64,000 bases of DNA, taken from positions 1-64,000 of the forward strand of contig CATXEA010000005.1 in assembly GCA_958367245.1 (NCBI GenBank). Direction: 5' to 3'. The notes beneath the pieces were generated by a model. That model saw only the letters and a list, made by a program, of their open reading frames with translations, searched no databases and had not been told where the DNA came from. Positions 25,586 to 34,881 of the stretch are shown in pieces; positions within the stretch are counted from its first letter, which is position 1, and each line of letters begins with the position of its first letter. The stretch comes from an uncultured Blautia sp. Lineage in GTDB: Bacteria; Bacillota; Clostridia; Lachnospirales; Lachnospiraceae. The translations under genes and the position numbers were made by a program.

Positions 25586-26146
25586 TTGAATACTGCACAA
25601 AAGATGACTCCGAACGTCCAGAAGCGGATACTGGAATTTAATCTGGAAGGGGAATTGAATCACGGTAAGATTGTCAGCAATCTTGCCTATGAGGTTGCCA
25701 AAGAACTGGGACTTCCCGGAGAGCAGTGTTATGAGCTTGCGATTGCCGGAATGCTTCACGATATCGGCAAACTCAAACTCACCGGCTACATTAACGGTCA
25801 GGAGAGCGACCCTTTGGTTATTGAGGAATTGAAATTTGTCCGTATGCATTCTACGCTGGGATACGAGGAACTGAAAAATCAGGGATATTCTGAGTTTGTT
25901 CTGGAAAGCATTCTGTATCACCATGAGAATTACGATGGGAGCGGATACCCCTCCAATAAAGCGGGAGAGGAGATACCCATAGGAGCAAGGATTCTCAGGG
26001 TATGCGATGTTTATGCTGCTCTGAGTTCAGACAGACCCTACCGCAAGGCATTTGACATGCAGACGACAATGGAATTAATGATAGAAGAAGTAAAAAACTT
26101 TGATATGCAGATTTTTCTGGCATTTCAGAGAGTGGTACATAGATAA
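25586..26146 (+). CDS. HD-GYP-like HD-domain phosphohydrolase
   Basis: Protein of 186 residues. The HD domain runs from about 25 to 165: NHGKIVSNLAYEVA, LHDIGKLKLTGY (His-Asp), then MHSTLGYEEL, YHHENYDGSGYP and RILRVCDVYAALSSDRPYR. This is the pattern of HD-GYP-related c-di-GMP phosphodiesterases, but the canonical GYP is read as the DGSGYP segment and the protein lacks a receiver domain. It starts with TTG at 25586 just after GGGGAGGGA; an ATG at 25604 is the alternative. It sits between hemZ and hisS in the same direction with 11-17 base gaps, so it is probably co-transcribed. Confidence 0.82.
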   Translation: MNTAQKMTPNVQKRILEFNLEGELNHGKIVSNLAYEVAKELGLPGEQCYELAIAGMLHDIGKLKLTGYINGQESDPLVIEELKFVRMHSTLGYEELKNQGYSEFVLESILYHHENYDGSGYPSNKAGEEIPIGARILRVCDVYAALSSDRPYRKAFDMQTTMELMIEEVKNFDMQIFLAFQRVVHR

Positions 26147-26157
26147 AGGAGGATAAC

Positions 26158-27414
26158 ATGGCATTAAAAAAGAAGCCGGTAACCGGTATGAAAGATATTT
26201 TACCAAGAGAAATGGAAATCCGAAATTATGTGATGAACATGATTCGGGAAACCTACGGAACTTTCGGATTCTCTGCAATTGAGACTCCGTGTGTGGAGCA
26301 CATTGAGAATCTCTGCAGCAAACAGGGCGGAGAAAATGAGAAGCTGATTTTCAAAATCTTAAAAAGAGGAGAGAAGCTGAAGCTTGATCAGGCGAAAGAA
26401 GAAGCGGATCTGGTTGATTCCGGACTTCGTTATGACCTGACAGTGCCTCTTTCCCGTTATTATTCCAATAACGCCAACGAGCTTCCGGCTCCGTTTAAAG
26501 CGCTTCAGATGGGAAATGTATGGAGAGCAGACCGCCCTCAGAGAGGACGCTTCCGTCAGTTTATGCAGTGCGACATTGACATTCTGGGCGAGCCGACTTA
26601 TCTTGCAGAGATTGAGCTGGTACTTGCGACCACAACTCTTCTGGGCAAACTGGATTTCCACAACTTTACCATCCGTATCAATGACCGTAAGATTCTGAAA
26701 GCTATGGCGCAGTACAGCGGTTTTCCGGAGGAGAGCTTTGACACTGTTTTCATCATTCTCGATAAGATGGACAAGATTGGTCTGGAAGGTGTTGCACAGG
26801 AACTGGAAAAAGAGGGCTTCGCCAAAGAGAGCATTGATAAGTATTTAGGTCTTTTCAAAGAAATCACCAATGATATTGAGGGTGTGCGTTATTGTAAAGA
26901 GAAATTGGAAGGAGTGCTTGACCCGAAAATCGCAGAGGATCTGGCAACCATTATTTCCACTGTAGACGCAGTGAAGACAGCAGACTTTAAAATTTCCTTT
27001 GACCCGACGCTTGTCCGCGGTATGTCCTATTATACAGGACCAATCTTCGAGATTGCCATGGATGAATTCGGCGGAAGCGTAGGCGGCGGCGGACGCTACG
27101 ATGAGATGATCGGCAAGTTTACAGGAAATAATACCTGTGCCTGCGGTTTTTCCATCGGATTTGAGAGAATTGTTATGCTTCTTCTTGAAAGAGATTATCA
27201 GATTCCCACAGGCGCAGGAAAGAAGGCGTACCTGATTGAGAAAAACATGCCGGCTGATAAATTAATGGAGATTCTGAAAAAGGCGGAGGAAGAAAGAAGC
27301 GCCGGAACACAGGTCAATATTTCCATTATGAAGAAGAACAAGAAATTCCAGAAGGATCAGCTTGCGTCGGAAGGTTACACAGAGGTAATCGAGTTTTTCA
27401 GAGATAAAATGTAA
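26158..27414 (+). CDS. hisS: Histidyl-tRNA synthetase
   Basis: Class II aminoacyl-tRNA synthetase of 418 residues that charges tRNA-His. Motif 1 is in the YGTFGFSAIETPCVEHIE region, motif 2 is FKALQMGNVWRADRPQRGRFRQFMQCDID, the histidine A-type motif is LVRGMSYYTGPIFEI, and motif 3 is ACGFSIGFERIVMLL. The C-terminal anticodon-binding domain follows (GKKAYLIEKNMPADKLM). Length is normal. AAAGGAGG lies 5 bases from the ATG. No T-box leader is visible upstream, so control is not by a local tRNA-sensing riboswitch. Confidence 0.96.
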   Translation: MALKKKPVTGMKDILPREMEIRNYVMNMIRETYGTFGFSAIETPCVEHIENLCSKQGGENEKLIFKILKRGEKLKLDQAKEEADLVDSGLRYDLTVPLSRYYSNNANELPAPFKALQMGNVWRADRPQRGRFRQFMQCDIDILGEPTYLAEIELVLATTTLLGKLDFHNFTIRINDRKILKAMAQYSGFPEESFDTVFIILDKMDKIGLEGVAQELEKEGFAKESIDKYLGLFKEITNDIEGVRYCKEKLEGVLDPKIAEDLATIISTVDAVKTADFKISFDPTLVRGMSYYTGPIFEIAMDEFGGSVGGGGRYDEMIGKFTGNNTCACGFSIGFERIVMLLLERDYQIPTGAGKKAYLIEKNMPADKLMEILKKAEEERSAGTQVNISIMKKNKKFQKDQLASEGYTEVIEFFRDKM

Positions 27415-27443
27415 TAAATAACATAGAAAGAGGAGTATTTGTT

Positions 27444-29243
27444 ATGGCTGAAAGTATGAAAGGTCTGCACAGAACATGCCGATGTGCAGAAGTAACAAAA
27501 GACATGATCGGACAGGAAATCGTCCTTATGGGATGGGTTCAGAAAGCCCGTGATAAAGGCGGTATCGTATTTGTGGATTTAAGAGACCGTTCCGGAATCA
27601 TGCAGTTAATCTTCGAAAACGGAACCATAGATGAGGAAGGCTTTGCAAAAGCAGGTAAGCTTCGCAGTGAATTTGTAATCGCTGTTACAGGTACCGTGGA
27701 GAAACGAGGCGGAGCTGTGAATCCGAATCTTGCAACAGGAGAACTTGAGCTTGTTGTGAAAAGCCTGCGTGTTCTGGCAGAATCTGAGGTGCCGCCGTTC
27801 CCGATTGAAGAGAACAGCAAGACAAAAGATGAAATCCGTCTGAAATACCGCTACATGGACTTGAGAAGACCGGATTTACAGAGAAATCTTATGCTGAGAA
27901 GCCGTGTTGCAATGCTTACAAGAGCATTTTTTGCAAAAGAGGGATTTCTGGAAATCGAGACTCCTATGCTTGGCAAAACAACGCCGGAAGGAGCCAGAGA
28001 CTACCTTGTTCCATCCCGTGTTCATCCGGGACATTTCTATGGACTTCCGCAGTCCCCTCAGCTTTATAAGCAGCTTCTGATGTGTTCCGGTTACGACCGT
28101 TACATTCAGATTGCGAAATGCTTCCGTGACGAGGACCTTCGTGCTGATAGACAGCCGGAGTTCACACAGATCGATATGGAGCTTTCTTTCGTAGATGTAG
28201 ATGATGTTATCGACGTAAACGAAAGATTTCTGGCTTACCTGTTCAAAGAGGTTATGGATGTGGATGTGAAGCTTCCGATTCAGAGAATCACATGGCAGGA
28301 AGCGATGGACAGATTCGGTTCCGATAAACCGGATATGCGTTTCGGAATGGAACTGCACGATGTCAGCGATATCGTAAAAGACTGCGGCTTCAGCGTATTT
28401 ACCGGCGCTCTGGAAAACGGCGGAAGCGTTCGTGGTATCAACGCAGAAGGACAGGGTTCCATGCCGCGTAAGAAAATTGACAAGCTGGTTGAGTTTGCCA
28501 AGGGATACGGGGCAAAAGGTCTTGCTTATATTGCCATTGCAGAGGACGGCACAAGAAAATCTTCTTTTGCGAAGTTTATGACAGATGAGGAAATGGATGC
28601 GCTTGTAAAAGCTATGGATGGTAAGGCCGGAGACCTTCTTCTCTTTGCTGCAGATAAGAAGAAACTGGTTTACGATGTTCTTGGCGCTCTTCGTCTGGAA
28701 CTTGCGAAACAGATGGATCTCCTTGATAAGAATGAGTTCTGCTTCGTATGGGTAACAGAATTCCCGCTTCTTGAGTGGAATGAAGAGGAGAACCGTTACA
28801 CAGCAATGCATCATCCGTTTACCATGCTTATGGAAGAAGACCTTGAGCTTCTTGATACAGATCCGGGTAAGGTTCGTGCGAAAGCGTATGATATCGTACT
28901 TAACGGAAATGAGATTGGCGGCGGAAGTGTCAGAATCCATCAGAATGACATTCAGGAAAGAATGTTCCAGGAACTTGGATTCACAAAAGAAGACGCATAT
29001 GAGCAGTTCGGATTCCTTCTGGATGCGTTCAAATACGGAGTACCGCCTCATGCAGGACTGGCTTATGGCCTTGACCGTCTGGTTATGCTTATGGCGAAAG
29101 TTGACAGTATCCGTGACGTTATCGCATTCCCTAAGGTAAAAGATGCGTCCTGTCTTATGACAAAGGCTCCAAGCGCTGCAAGCGAGGCGCAGTTAAAAGA
29201 ACTGGCGCTTGCTGTTAATGTAGAGGAAGAGACAGAAGAATAA
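27444..29243 (+). CDS. aspS: Aspartyl-tRNA synthetase
   Basis: Class II synthetase of 599 residues. It has the N-terminal OB anticodon domain (GWVQKARDKGGIVFVDLRDRSG), the class II core with FLEIETPMLGKTTPEGARDYLVPSR and the QSPQLYKQLLM motif, the bacterial GAD insertion (about 290-420), and motif 3 near the end (GLAYGLDRLVMLMA). Bacterial-type AspRS of this length charges tRNA-Asp, and in some species also tRNA-Asn; whether it does so here cannot be told. It follows hisS by 30 bases, a common clostridial pair. Confidence 0.96.
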   Translation: MAESMKGLHRTCRCAEVTKDMIGQEIVLMGWVQKARDKGGIVFVDLRDRSGIMQLIFENGTIDEEGFAKAGKLRSEFVIAVTGTVEKRGGAVNPNLATGELELVVKSLRVLAESEVPPFPIEENSKTKDEIRLKYRYMDLRRPDLQRNLMLRSRVAMLTRAFFAKEGFLEIETPMLGKTTPEGARDYLVPSRVHPGHFYGLPQSPQLYKQLLMCSGYDRYIQIAKCFRDEDLRADRQPEFTQIDMELSFVDVDDVIDVNERFLAYLFKEVMDVDVKLPIQRITWQEAMDRFGSDKPDMRFGMELHDVSDIVKDCGFSVFTGALENGGSVRGINAEGQGSMPRKKIDKLVEFAKGYGAKGLAYIAIAEDGTRKSSFAKFMTDEEMDALVKAMDGKAGDLLLFAADKKKLVYDVLGALRLELAKQMDLLDKNEFCFVWVTEFPLLEWNEEENRYTAMHHPFTMLMEEDLELLDTDPGKVRAKAYDIVLNGNEIGGGSVRIHQNDIQERMFQELGFTKEDAYEQFGFLLDAFKYGVPPHAGLAYGLDRLVMLMAKVDSIRDVIAFPKVKDASCLMTKAPSAASEAQLKELALAVNVEEETEE

Positions 29244-29263
29244 AAAATATAGAATATGTAATA

Positions 29264-29309
29264 TAAAAAATACAGGCAGGGAATTTTATTTCCCTGCCTG
29301 TATTTTTTT
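29264..29309. terminator. Bidirectional terminator after aspS
   Basis: TACAGGCAGGGAA (29271-29283) pairs perfectly with TTCCCTGCCTGTA (29290-29302), with an A run before and a T run after. It serves aspS and the convergent lipoprotein gene. Confidence 0.93.
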
Positions 29310-30435
29310 AGGCTTCGTCCACAGGGGAGATACTGAGGACTCCGAAAATTGCATCTCCCAAAGCAGTTCCCGCATCCTGAAGCTTCCATGAGACGCCGTC
29401 GTTTACAAGGACAAAGGAAACCTCGGCAGTTCTGGTGGCTTTATTGTCTTTGATACAGTCAAGAAGGACGTTCAGGGATTTCTCGTAACGCTTCGAAGAG
29501 CCGTCGATTACGGCGTCCGGTGAGGCGAGATAAGAATCCAGTTCTTCCTGATATTCTGTTAAAATGGCATCACTGTCAAAGGTTGTAATTTCCGTTGTTA
29601 CAACCGCATGGTAGCCTTCTATTTTGGACTCTTTGATTTTAAAATTAAAGGTCTGGTGAATCTGTTCTGCAAGCGCAGAGGCAATGGCGCTTTTGGACGG
29701 GTCAGAAGCATTCATAATACTTACAACGCCAAGATAATTGCTGATTTCATCCAGATTCATTTTTTTCAGTGTTTTGAGATAGACAGTCAGAGTATCCTCA
29801 GGGGAAAGGATATCCGGATCGGACAGATAAGTCATGAGACCGCCGACAAGGTCATTCTCCAGAGAGTGGGTACGTTTAATTTCCCAGTTTTCATCCTGCG
29901 TATTTCCGGTATTGACAAGCTGTATGGTACAGTTTGTTTCCGATGTTTTATATTCCCCTGTTTTGAGCAGATGATTGAGAAGAAGGTAATGCTCTTCAAG
30001 GGAAACGGCAGCTTTTGTGTCCTGTGAGGCGTTTTGGGCAACTTCCAGAATCTCGGTTTTGAGAAGCGACGCGGCAAAATCTTTTGCCAGGGTATGTGCG
30101 TCAATGGTTGAGAGCCGGAGAGAGGCCGAAGCGCATTTGTCCTTGTTATCGACGCTGATATCCAGAATTTTGTAATCGAAATCCCGGAAAAAGAGGGAAA
30201 AGACTTCTTTGATTTCTTCAGATAGTCCCGTATTTCCCGTGGCGTCTGGGAAAAATTCTTTGTAGGATATGTACTTCCGGGCTGTTTCAGAGTCCAGATT
30301 TTTTAACAAATCCAGTTCGCTTTTGATGATATCTTTGACTTCTGACTTATTCCGGTGGGTACAGCCCATGATAAGAGCTGCGGAAATGAGAAAGAGGACA
30401 GGGAGAAGAATCATCAGACGCTTTGCAGTCTTCAT
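29308..30435 (-). CDS. Putative lipoprotein of unknown function
   Basis: Protein of 375 residues. It opens with MKTAKRLMILLPVLFLISAAL and a lipobox ALIMGC, so the Cys near residue 24 would be lipidated after signal peptidase II cleavage. The rest is mixed alpha/beta with two similar halves, each having a Glu/Lys helix followed by strands ending in a KITEVKTDVTVEV-like or similar segment; the two halves may be NTF2-like modules, but I do not recognise a named family. ATG 30435 is chosen because AAAGGAAAG precedes it; the open frame runs back to 30567 without a ribosome site. It faces aspS. Confidence 0.7.
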   Translation of the reverse strand: MKTAKRLMILLPVLFLISAALIMGCTHRNKSEVKDIIKSELDLLKNLDSETARKYISYKEFFPDATGNTGLSEEIKEVFSLFFRDFDYKILDISVDNKDKCASASLRLSTIDAHTLAKDFAASLLKTEILEVAQNASQDTKAAVSLEEHYLLLNHLLKTGEYKTSETNCTIQLVNTGNTQDENWEIKRTHSLENDLVGGLMTYLSDPDILSPEDTLTVYLKTLKKMNLDEISNYLGVVSIMNASDPSKSAIASALAEQIHQTFNFKIKESKIEGYHAVVTTEITTFDSDAILTEYQEELDSYLASPDAVIDGSSKRYEKSLNVLLDCIKDNKATRTAEVSFVLVNDGVSWKLQDAGTALGDAIFGVLSISPVDEA

Positions 30436-30690
30436 AAGTTTCTTTCCTTTCAAAGTGATTTTCTCTATTTTACCAGAAATTCGTATACATGTCAAAAAGA
30501 CGTATAAATTCGCTGGTTTTTCCGTTACAAAATATATAATTTCTATAATTTTTTTATAAAAAAACATGAAGAAAATATAAAATTTACAATGGTACAGCAG
30601 AATCCTTTTCTTTTTTTTGTAAATCTGCTATGATAGGAAAGTGAAGATTTCAGCCCGAAGAAAGGGCTGTGATATAATACTCAGAAACGG

Positions 30691-30714
30691 TCAGGAACGC
30701 CCGGGCGCTCCTGA
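30691..30714. promoter_or_regulatory. 24-bp near-perfect palindrome in the export-operon leader
   Basis: TCAGGA (30691-30696) and TCCTGA (30709-30714) flank an inner palindrome CGCCCGGGCG with one mismatched pair at the junction. It lies downstream of a TATAAT box (30673-30678) and 30 bases before the first adaptor gene. A CAGCCC/GGGCTG hairpin (30651-30669) lies just upstream. Together these could be an operator or a stable leader hairpin. The gap 30436-30743 otherwise contains AT-rich promoter-like sequence and no gene. Confidence 0.55.
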
Positions 30715-30743
30715 TTCGACTTACATAAAACAGGGAGGCAGCT

Positions 30744-32219
30744 ATGAAAAAACGAATTTTAATCGTTCTTGGAATTTTGATAGCGGCAGGTGTCATCGGC
30801 GCCGGCTCATGGTATTATTTCCGGGGCGGAAGCCAGCAGCCGGGCAATGATACAGTAGTATTTGTATCCTCCATAGAGGAGCTGACAGGTGTGACTTCCG
30901 GAGTCATGAACCGTTATGCCGGAGTGGTGGAACCGCAGGAAACCGTAGATGTCGAGATTGAGAGCGGACGCAAGGTGAAAGAGGTCCGGGTGAAAGAGGG
31001 CGAAGAGGTAAAAAAAGGCCAGCTTCTTTTTGAATATGATTTAAGCAGTATTCAGGAAGACCTCCAGCAGGCGCAGCTTGATTTTGACCGCCTGAAAAAT
31101 GAGGCGATCAGCCTTCAGGAGCAGATAAATACGCTCACTAAGGAAAAAAAGAAAGCAAAGCAAAGCGAGCAGCTTTCTTATACCATTGAGATTGAAACCA
31201 ATAAAATGAGCCTTAAGAAAAATGAGTATGACCAGAAGAGTAAAGCTGCGGAGATTGAACGTCTCCAGAGCGCGACTGTAAACACAGAGGTGAGAAGCAC
31301 TCTTGACGGTGTTATCCAGAAAATTGACAACTCCAAGATGACCAGTGAAGACGGTGAGGTTATAGATGAAGGCATCAGCTATGGAAACGATGAGGAGCAG
31401 AGCAACGCGTTCATTAAGATTCTGAGTACAGGCGCATACAGGATTAAGGGTAAAGTAAATGAAATGAATGAAGTTACGCCCGGAGAGCCTGTAATTATCC
31501 GTTCCAGAGTGGACCAGAATCTTACATGGAAAGGAACTATGGGAGAAGTCGATTTACAGAACGGCAGTTCTGAAAATGAAAATGATATGTACTTCGGTAT
31601 GAGTACCTCAGATGAACAGACTACGTCCACTTCTTATCCATTCTATGTGGAACTGGAATCTTCAGAGGGACTGATGCTTGGACAGCACGTATATATTGAG
31701 AGAGATTTGGGGCAGTCAGATGTGAAGGAAGGTCTGTGGCTCAGTGACTACTATATCGTAGGCGCAGATACAGAGAATCCTTTTGTGTGGGCAGCCGATG
31801 AGAAGAACAGACTGGAGAAACGTCCGGTTATTCTTGGTAAGCACGACGATGAGCTTGGAGAATATGAGATTGTAGACGGTCTGACGAAGAAGGATTGTAT
31901 TGCATTCCCGACAGATGTTCTTGAGGAAGGAAATGCCACTGAGGTTGGGGATATCACCCAGATGATGGGCGCAGACATAAATCCTGAAGAAGGACTGGAT
32001 ATGGAAGCTCCTTTTGATGAGGAGATGATGACAAATGATATGGAAGAAGCAGATATGTCAGGAGGCGAAATGGTTGGTGAGGACGGAATGTCAGATATGG
32101 ATTCCGACGAGATTTCCGGAGATTTTTCTGACGGCGAAGAGCTGATTCCGATGGATGGAGCGCCGGGTATGGAGAGTGAAGCTGTGGAGACTGAAATCAT
32201 AGGAGGCGCTGAAGGATGA
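30744..32219 (+). CDS. HlyD/MacA-like efflux adaptor with acidic C-terminal tail
   Basis: Membrane-fusion-type adaptor of 491 residues for an ABC exporter. An N-terminal membrane anchor (ILIVLGILIAAGVIGAGSWYYF) is followed by the first half of a biotinyl-lipoyl-like domain (VVEPQETVDVEIESGRKV), a coiled-coil hairpin (about 95-165), the second half (TVNTEVRSTLDGVIQKID) and beta-barrel domains. The last 90 residues are rich in Met, Asp and Glu (for example MTNDMEEADMSGGEMVG), unusual for an adaptor. AGGGAGG precedes the ATG. Its stop overlaps the ATPase start by 4 bases. Confidence 0.85.
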   Translation: MKKRILIVLGILIAAGVIGAGSWYYFRGGSQQPGNDTVVFVSSIEELTGVTSGVMNRYAGVVEPQETVDVEIESGRKVKEVRVKEGEEVKKGQLLFEYDLSSIQEDLQQAQLDFDRLKNEAISLQEQINTLTKEKKKAKQSEQLSYTIEIETNKMSLKKNEYDQKSKAAEIERLQSATVNTEVRSTLDGVIQKIDNSKMTSEDGEVIDEGISYGNDEEQSNAFIKILSTGAYRIKGKVNEMNEVTPGEPVIIRSRVDQNLTWKGTMGEVDLQNGSSENENDMYFGMSTSDEQTTSTSYPFYVELESSEGLMLGQHVYIERDLGQSDVKEGLWLSDYYIVGADTENPFVWAADEKNRLEKRPVILGKHDDELGEYEIVDGLTKKDCIAFPTDVLEEGNATEVGDITQMMGADINPEEGLDMEAPFDEEMMTNDMEEADMSGGEMVGEDGMSDMDSDEISGDFSDGEELIPMDGAPGMESEAVETEIIGGAEG

Positions 32220-32887
32220 TACTGGAATTAAAAGGAATTTATAAAGAGTACCAGCAGGGTAAGATGAAGGTTCCGGTATTGAAGGATGTAAATTTTTCCA
32301 TGGAGGAAGGGGAGTATGTAGCGATTATGGGGCCTTCCGGTTCCGGAAAGACGACGCTTATGAATATCATAGGCTGTCTTGATAAGGCTACAGAAGGAAC
32401 TTTTTTTCTGGATGGCGAGGATATCGGGAAATGTTCGGAGAATGCGATGTCAGATATCAGACTTCACAAGATAGGCTTCGTATTTCAGAGCTTTCACCTT
32501 CTGCCGAAACAAAGCGCCCTGTCAAATGTGGAAATGCCGTTAAATTATGCGAAGGTTCCGAAAAAAGAGCGAAGGGAACGGGCTCTGCGCGCCCTTGAGA
32601 GAGTAGGTCTTGCAGACAGAGTGGATTTCCGGCCGAACCAGCTCTCCGGCGGACAGATGCAGCGTGTGGCTATTGCAAGGGCAATTGTAAATAATCCGAG
32701 ACTTCTTCTTGCCGACGAGCCGACAGGAGCTCTGGACAGTAAATCAGGCGCGCAGGTCATGGAACTGTTTCAGAAACTGAACGACGAAGGTGTTTCAGTG
32801 CTTATGATTACCCATGACCCGGACATCGCGGCTCATGCGAAAAGAGTGGTTACCATCCGTGACGGCGAACTGCGAGAAAAGGGGTGA
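32216..32887 (+). CDS. MacB/LolD-like ABC transporter ATP-binding protein
   Basis: ATPase of 223 residues that powers the export complex. Walker A is GPSGSGKTT (39-47), the Q-loop FVFQSFHLLPK, the signature LSGGQMQR, Walker B LLLADEPTGALD and the switch His in MITHDPDIA. This layout is the LolD/MacB/FtsE type, which works with FtsX-fold permeases, matching the permease at 34882. It overlaps the upstream adaptor (ATGA) and precedes the second adaptor by 6 bases. Confidence 0.94.
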   Translation: MILELKGIYKEYQQGKMKVPVLKDVNFSMEEGEYVAIMGPSGSGKTTLMNIIGCLDKATEGTFFLDGEDIGKCSENAMSDIRLHKIGFVFQSFHLLPKQSALSNVEMPLNYAKVPKKERRERALRALERVGLADRVDFRPNQLSGGQMQRVAIARAIVNNPRLLLADEPTGALDSKSGAQVMELFQKLNDEGVSVLMITHDPDIAAHAKRVVTIRDGELREKG

Positions 32888-32893
32888 CACAGG

Positions 32894-34867
32894 ATGCATA
32901 AAATAGTGAAACGTGTAATCGTAGGAGCAGTAGTTGTCGCACTGGCAGGAACAGGCGCAGCGGCAGGACTCCTTCAGCTTCGGAAGAATAACCAGAAAGA
33001 GGTTATGGTCACAAGTGTAAGCAATCTTGTTTCTGATTACTTTATGCCTACGACCAGCATTGACGGCAGTGTTACTACAAGCGTTGCGCAGAATGTCTCT
33101 GTTGACAGCGATATGATCATTGATCAGGTCTATGTGGCAGAGGGAGACACTGTAAAAAAAGGAGATCCCCTGATTTCTTTTGATACGACTCTGGTGGAAA
33201 TGGAGCTGAACATTGCAAGGCTGAAGCATAAGAAGCTTGAACAGGACTTAAACAGAGCTGTAAACAGGCTGAACAGCCTGAAGAACGGCGGTCCGATTCT
33301 GGAAGAGGACGGAGGCGGAAGCGCGGATAATCTGGATAATATGGATGTTCCGGATGATACGGACGATGAAATGGCATCTCTTACCGGACAGAACACAGAT
33401 ACTTATCTGGCAGCAGCAGTTCCGAGACTTTTGTTAAGCGCATTTGTGGATGGAGAACTGGAAGAAGAACCTGATGCCGATGGTTCCGGGACAGAAGATC
33501 CGGCGCAGGCAGCAGTTGATGAAGCGTTAACAGAACCTGAATATCAGGATCCGTCAGCCGGGGACTTCACATCAGGAGAGGAAATTTCCGACGGAAACAG
33601 CGGAGATGATATTACTTCGGGACAAAATGATACGCCGAAGCCGTCGCCAACGCCAACTCCTGAGCTGGATGAAAATACATCTTATTATGACCCATACTTT
33701 ACAGATGAGATGGAAGGGGTAACAGACGGAAGAGAGAAGTTTTATGATAAGCTGGATTCCAATTCCGTACCGTTTACGGGAACAGGAACAGAAAAAGACC
33801 CTCTGGTGTTCCTTGTAAGCAGCGCAAGAGGCAGCGTAACGGCTATGGGTTCTTTCTTTAATAAAATGGCAGGATACAGTGAAGACGGTACAAAGGTGGA
33901 AAAAGAGGGAGGATACTGGTTCCAGCTTGAATTCCATCAAAATGACACGATTGGAGATTATCAGGACAGAACTCTTTCCTGCACAGGATATTACCTTATA
34001 AACGGCAGTTTTCTGACTCAGCCTGTGTATGAATATGTGGAGTCGGAATTTACTCTTTCCGATGCGATGACCTATGAACCTCAGGTGCCGGATGAACCGG
34101 GAACACCGGGAGGAGGAACAGGAACTACAACTGTGAGCAGGGAAGAAGCCATTAAGTATCAGCAGAGGAAGATTGCGAATCTGAAGCTTGATATTCAGGA
34201 AAGCAATATTAAAATCGGCAAATTGGAGAAAAAAGTGAACCGGAAGCTGATCAGCAGTAAGCTGGATGGAATTGTTACTTATGTAGGCGATACTGTGACA
34301 AAAAAGACGGATGGTTCTACTTTTATCAAGGTAAAAAGCGGAGACGGCTATTATGTGGTCGGCGCTGTCAGCGAGCTTTTTCTGGATCAGATCGGAGAAG
34401 GGACAGTGCTGAACTGTATTAGCTATGATAAGGGAGAATTTGAAGCGAAAGTCATGGAAGTTTCCGAGTATCCTATTTCCGGAAGCGTATATGCGGGAAT
34501 GAGTAATCCGAATGCATCCTATTACAGCCTTACTGCGGAGGTTCTTGATAAGTCGATTAAGTTCCGTGATTATGACTATATCACAATTAATCTGGAAAGC
34601 TCCCAGTCTGTAAAAGGCAGTCTTGTTCTCCAGAAGGCTTTTGTCCGCACAGAGAACGGTAAGAGCTATGTCTACAAAGACGACAAGGGAGTTCTGAAAA
34701 AGCAGTACCTTACAGTAGGCGGAAATGTGGACAATGGATACAGTGTGCTTGTAAAAGACGGAATCACCACAGATGACCTGATTGCCTTCCCTTATGGAAA
34801 AACAGTGGTAGAAGGCGCGAAGACGAAGGAAGTAACACTGGATAAGATGTACGGCTACAACGGTTAG
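32894..34867 (+). CDS. Large HlyD-type adaptor with a domain inserted in the hairpin
   Basis: Adaptor of 657 residues. An N-terminal TM (VIVGAVVVALAGTGAAAGLL) is followed by half a lipoyl domain (VDSDMIIDQVYVAEGDTVKKG) and a helix (MELNIARLKHKKLEQDLNRAV). About 300 residues are then inserted: an acidic linker, a PKPSPTPTPE stretch, and a beta-rich part (FTGTGTEKDPLVFLVSSA; GYWFQLEFHQNDTIGDYQD). The return helix (KYQQRKIANLKLDIQESNIKIGKLEKKV) and the second lipoyl half (SSKLDGIVTYVGDTV) follow only after residue about 415. The insert resembles nothing I can name. Adaptors of this class usually have 350-450 residues. The ATG has no strong AGGAGG, only ACAGG. Confidence 0.8.
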   Translation: MHKIVKRVIVGAVVVALAGTGAAAGLLQLRKNNQKEVMVTSVSNLVSDYFMPTTSIDGSVTTSVAQNVSVDSDMIIDQVYVAEGDTVKKGDPLISFDTTLVEMELNIARLKHKKLEQDLNRAVNRLNSLKNGGPILEEDGGGSADNLDNMDVPDDTDDEMASLTGQNTDTYLAAAVPRLLLSAFVDGELEEEPDADGSGTEDPAQAAVDEALTEPEYQDPSAGDFTSGEEISDGNSGDDITSGQNDTPKPSPTPTPELDENTSYYDPYFTDEMEGVTDGREKFYDKLDSNSVPFTGTGTEKDPLVFLVSSARGSVTAMGSFFNKMAGYSEDGTKVEKEGGYWFQLEFHQNDTIGDYQDRTLSCTGYYLINGSFLTQPVYEYVESEFTLSDAMTYEPQVPDEPGTPGGGTGTTTVSREEAIKYQQRKIANLKLDIQESNIKIGKLEKKVNRKLISSKLDGIVTYVGDTVTKKTDGSTFIKVKSGDGYYVVGAVSELFLDQIGEGTVLNCISYDKGEFEAKVMEVSEYPISGSVYAGMSNPNASYYSLTAEVLDKSIKFRDYDYITINLESSQSVKGSLVLQKAFVRTENGKSYVYKDDKGVLKKQYLTVGGNVDNGYSVLVKDGITTDDLIAFPYGKTVVEGAKTKEVTLDKMYGYNG

Positions 34868-34881
34868 AAAGGAGAGATTTC

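Noticed and set aside
26100..27443. T-box leaders before hisS and aspS
   Set aside because: The gaps are only 11 and 29 bases, too short for a T-box riboswitch; argS also has a 25-base gap.
27876..29051. 391-codon minus-strand open frame inside aspS
   Set aside because: Antisense shadow of a clear aspartyl-tRNA synthetase; composition is not protein-like and there is no start context.
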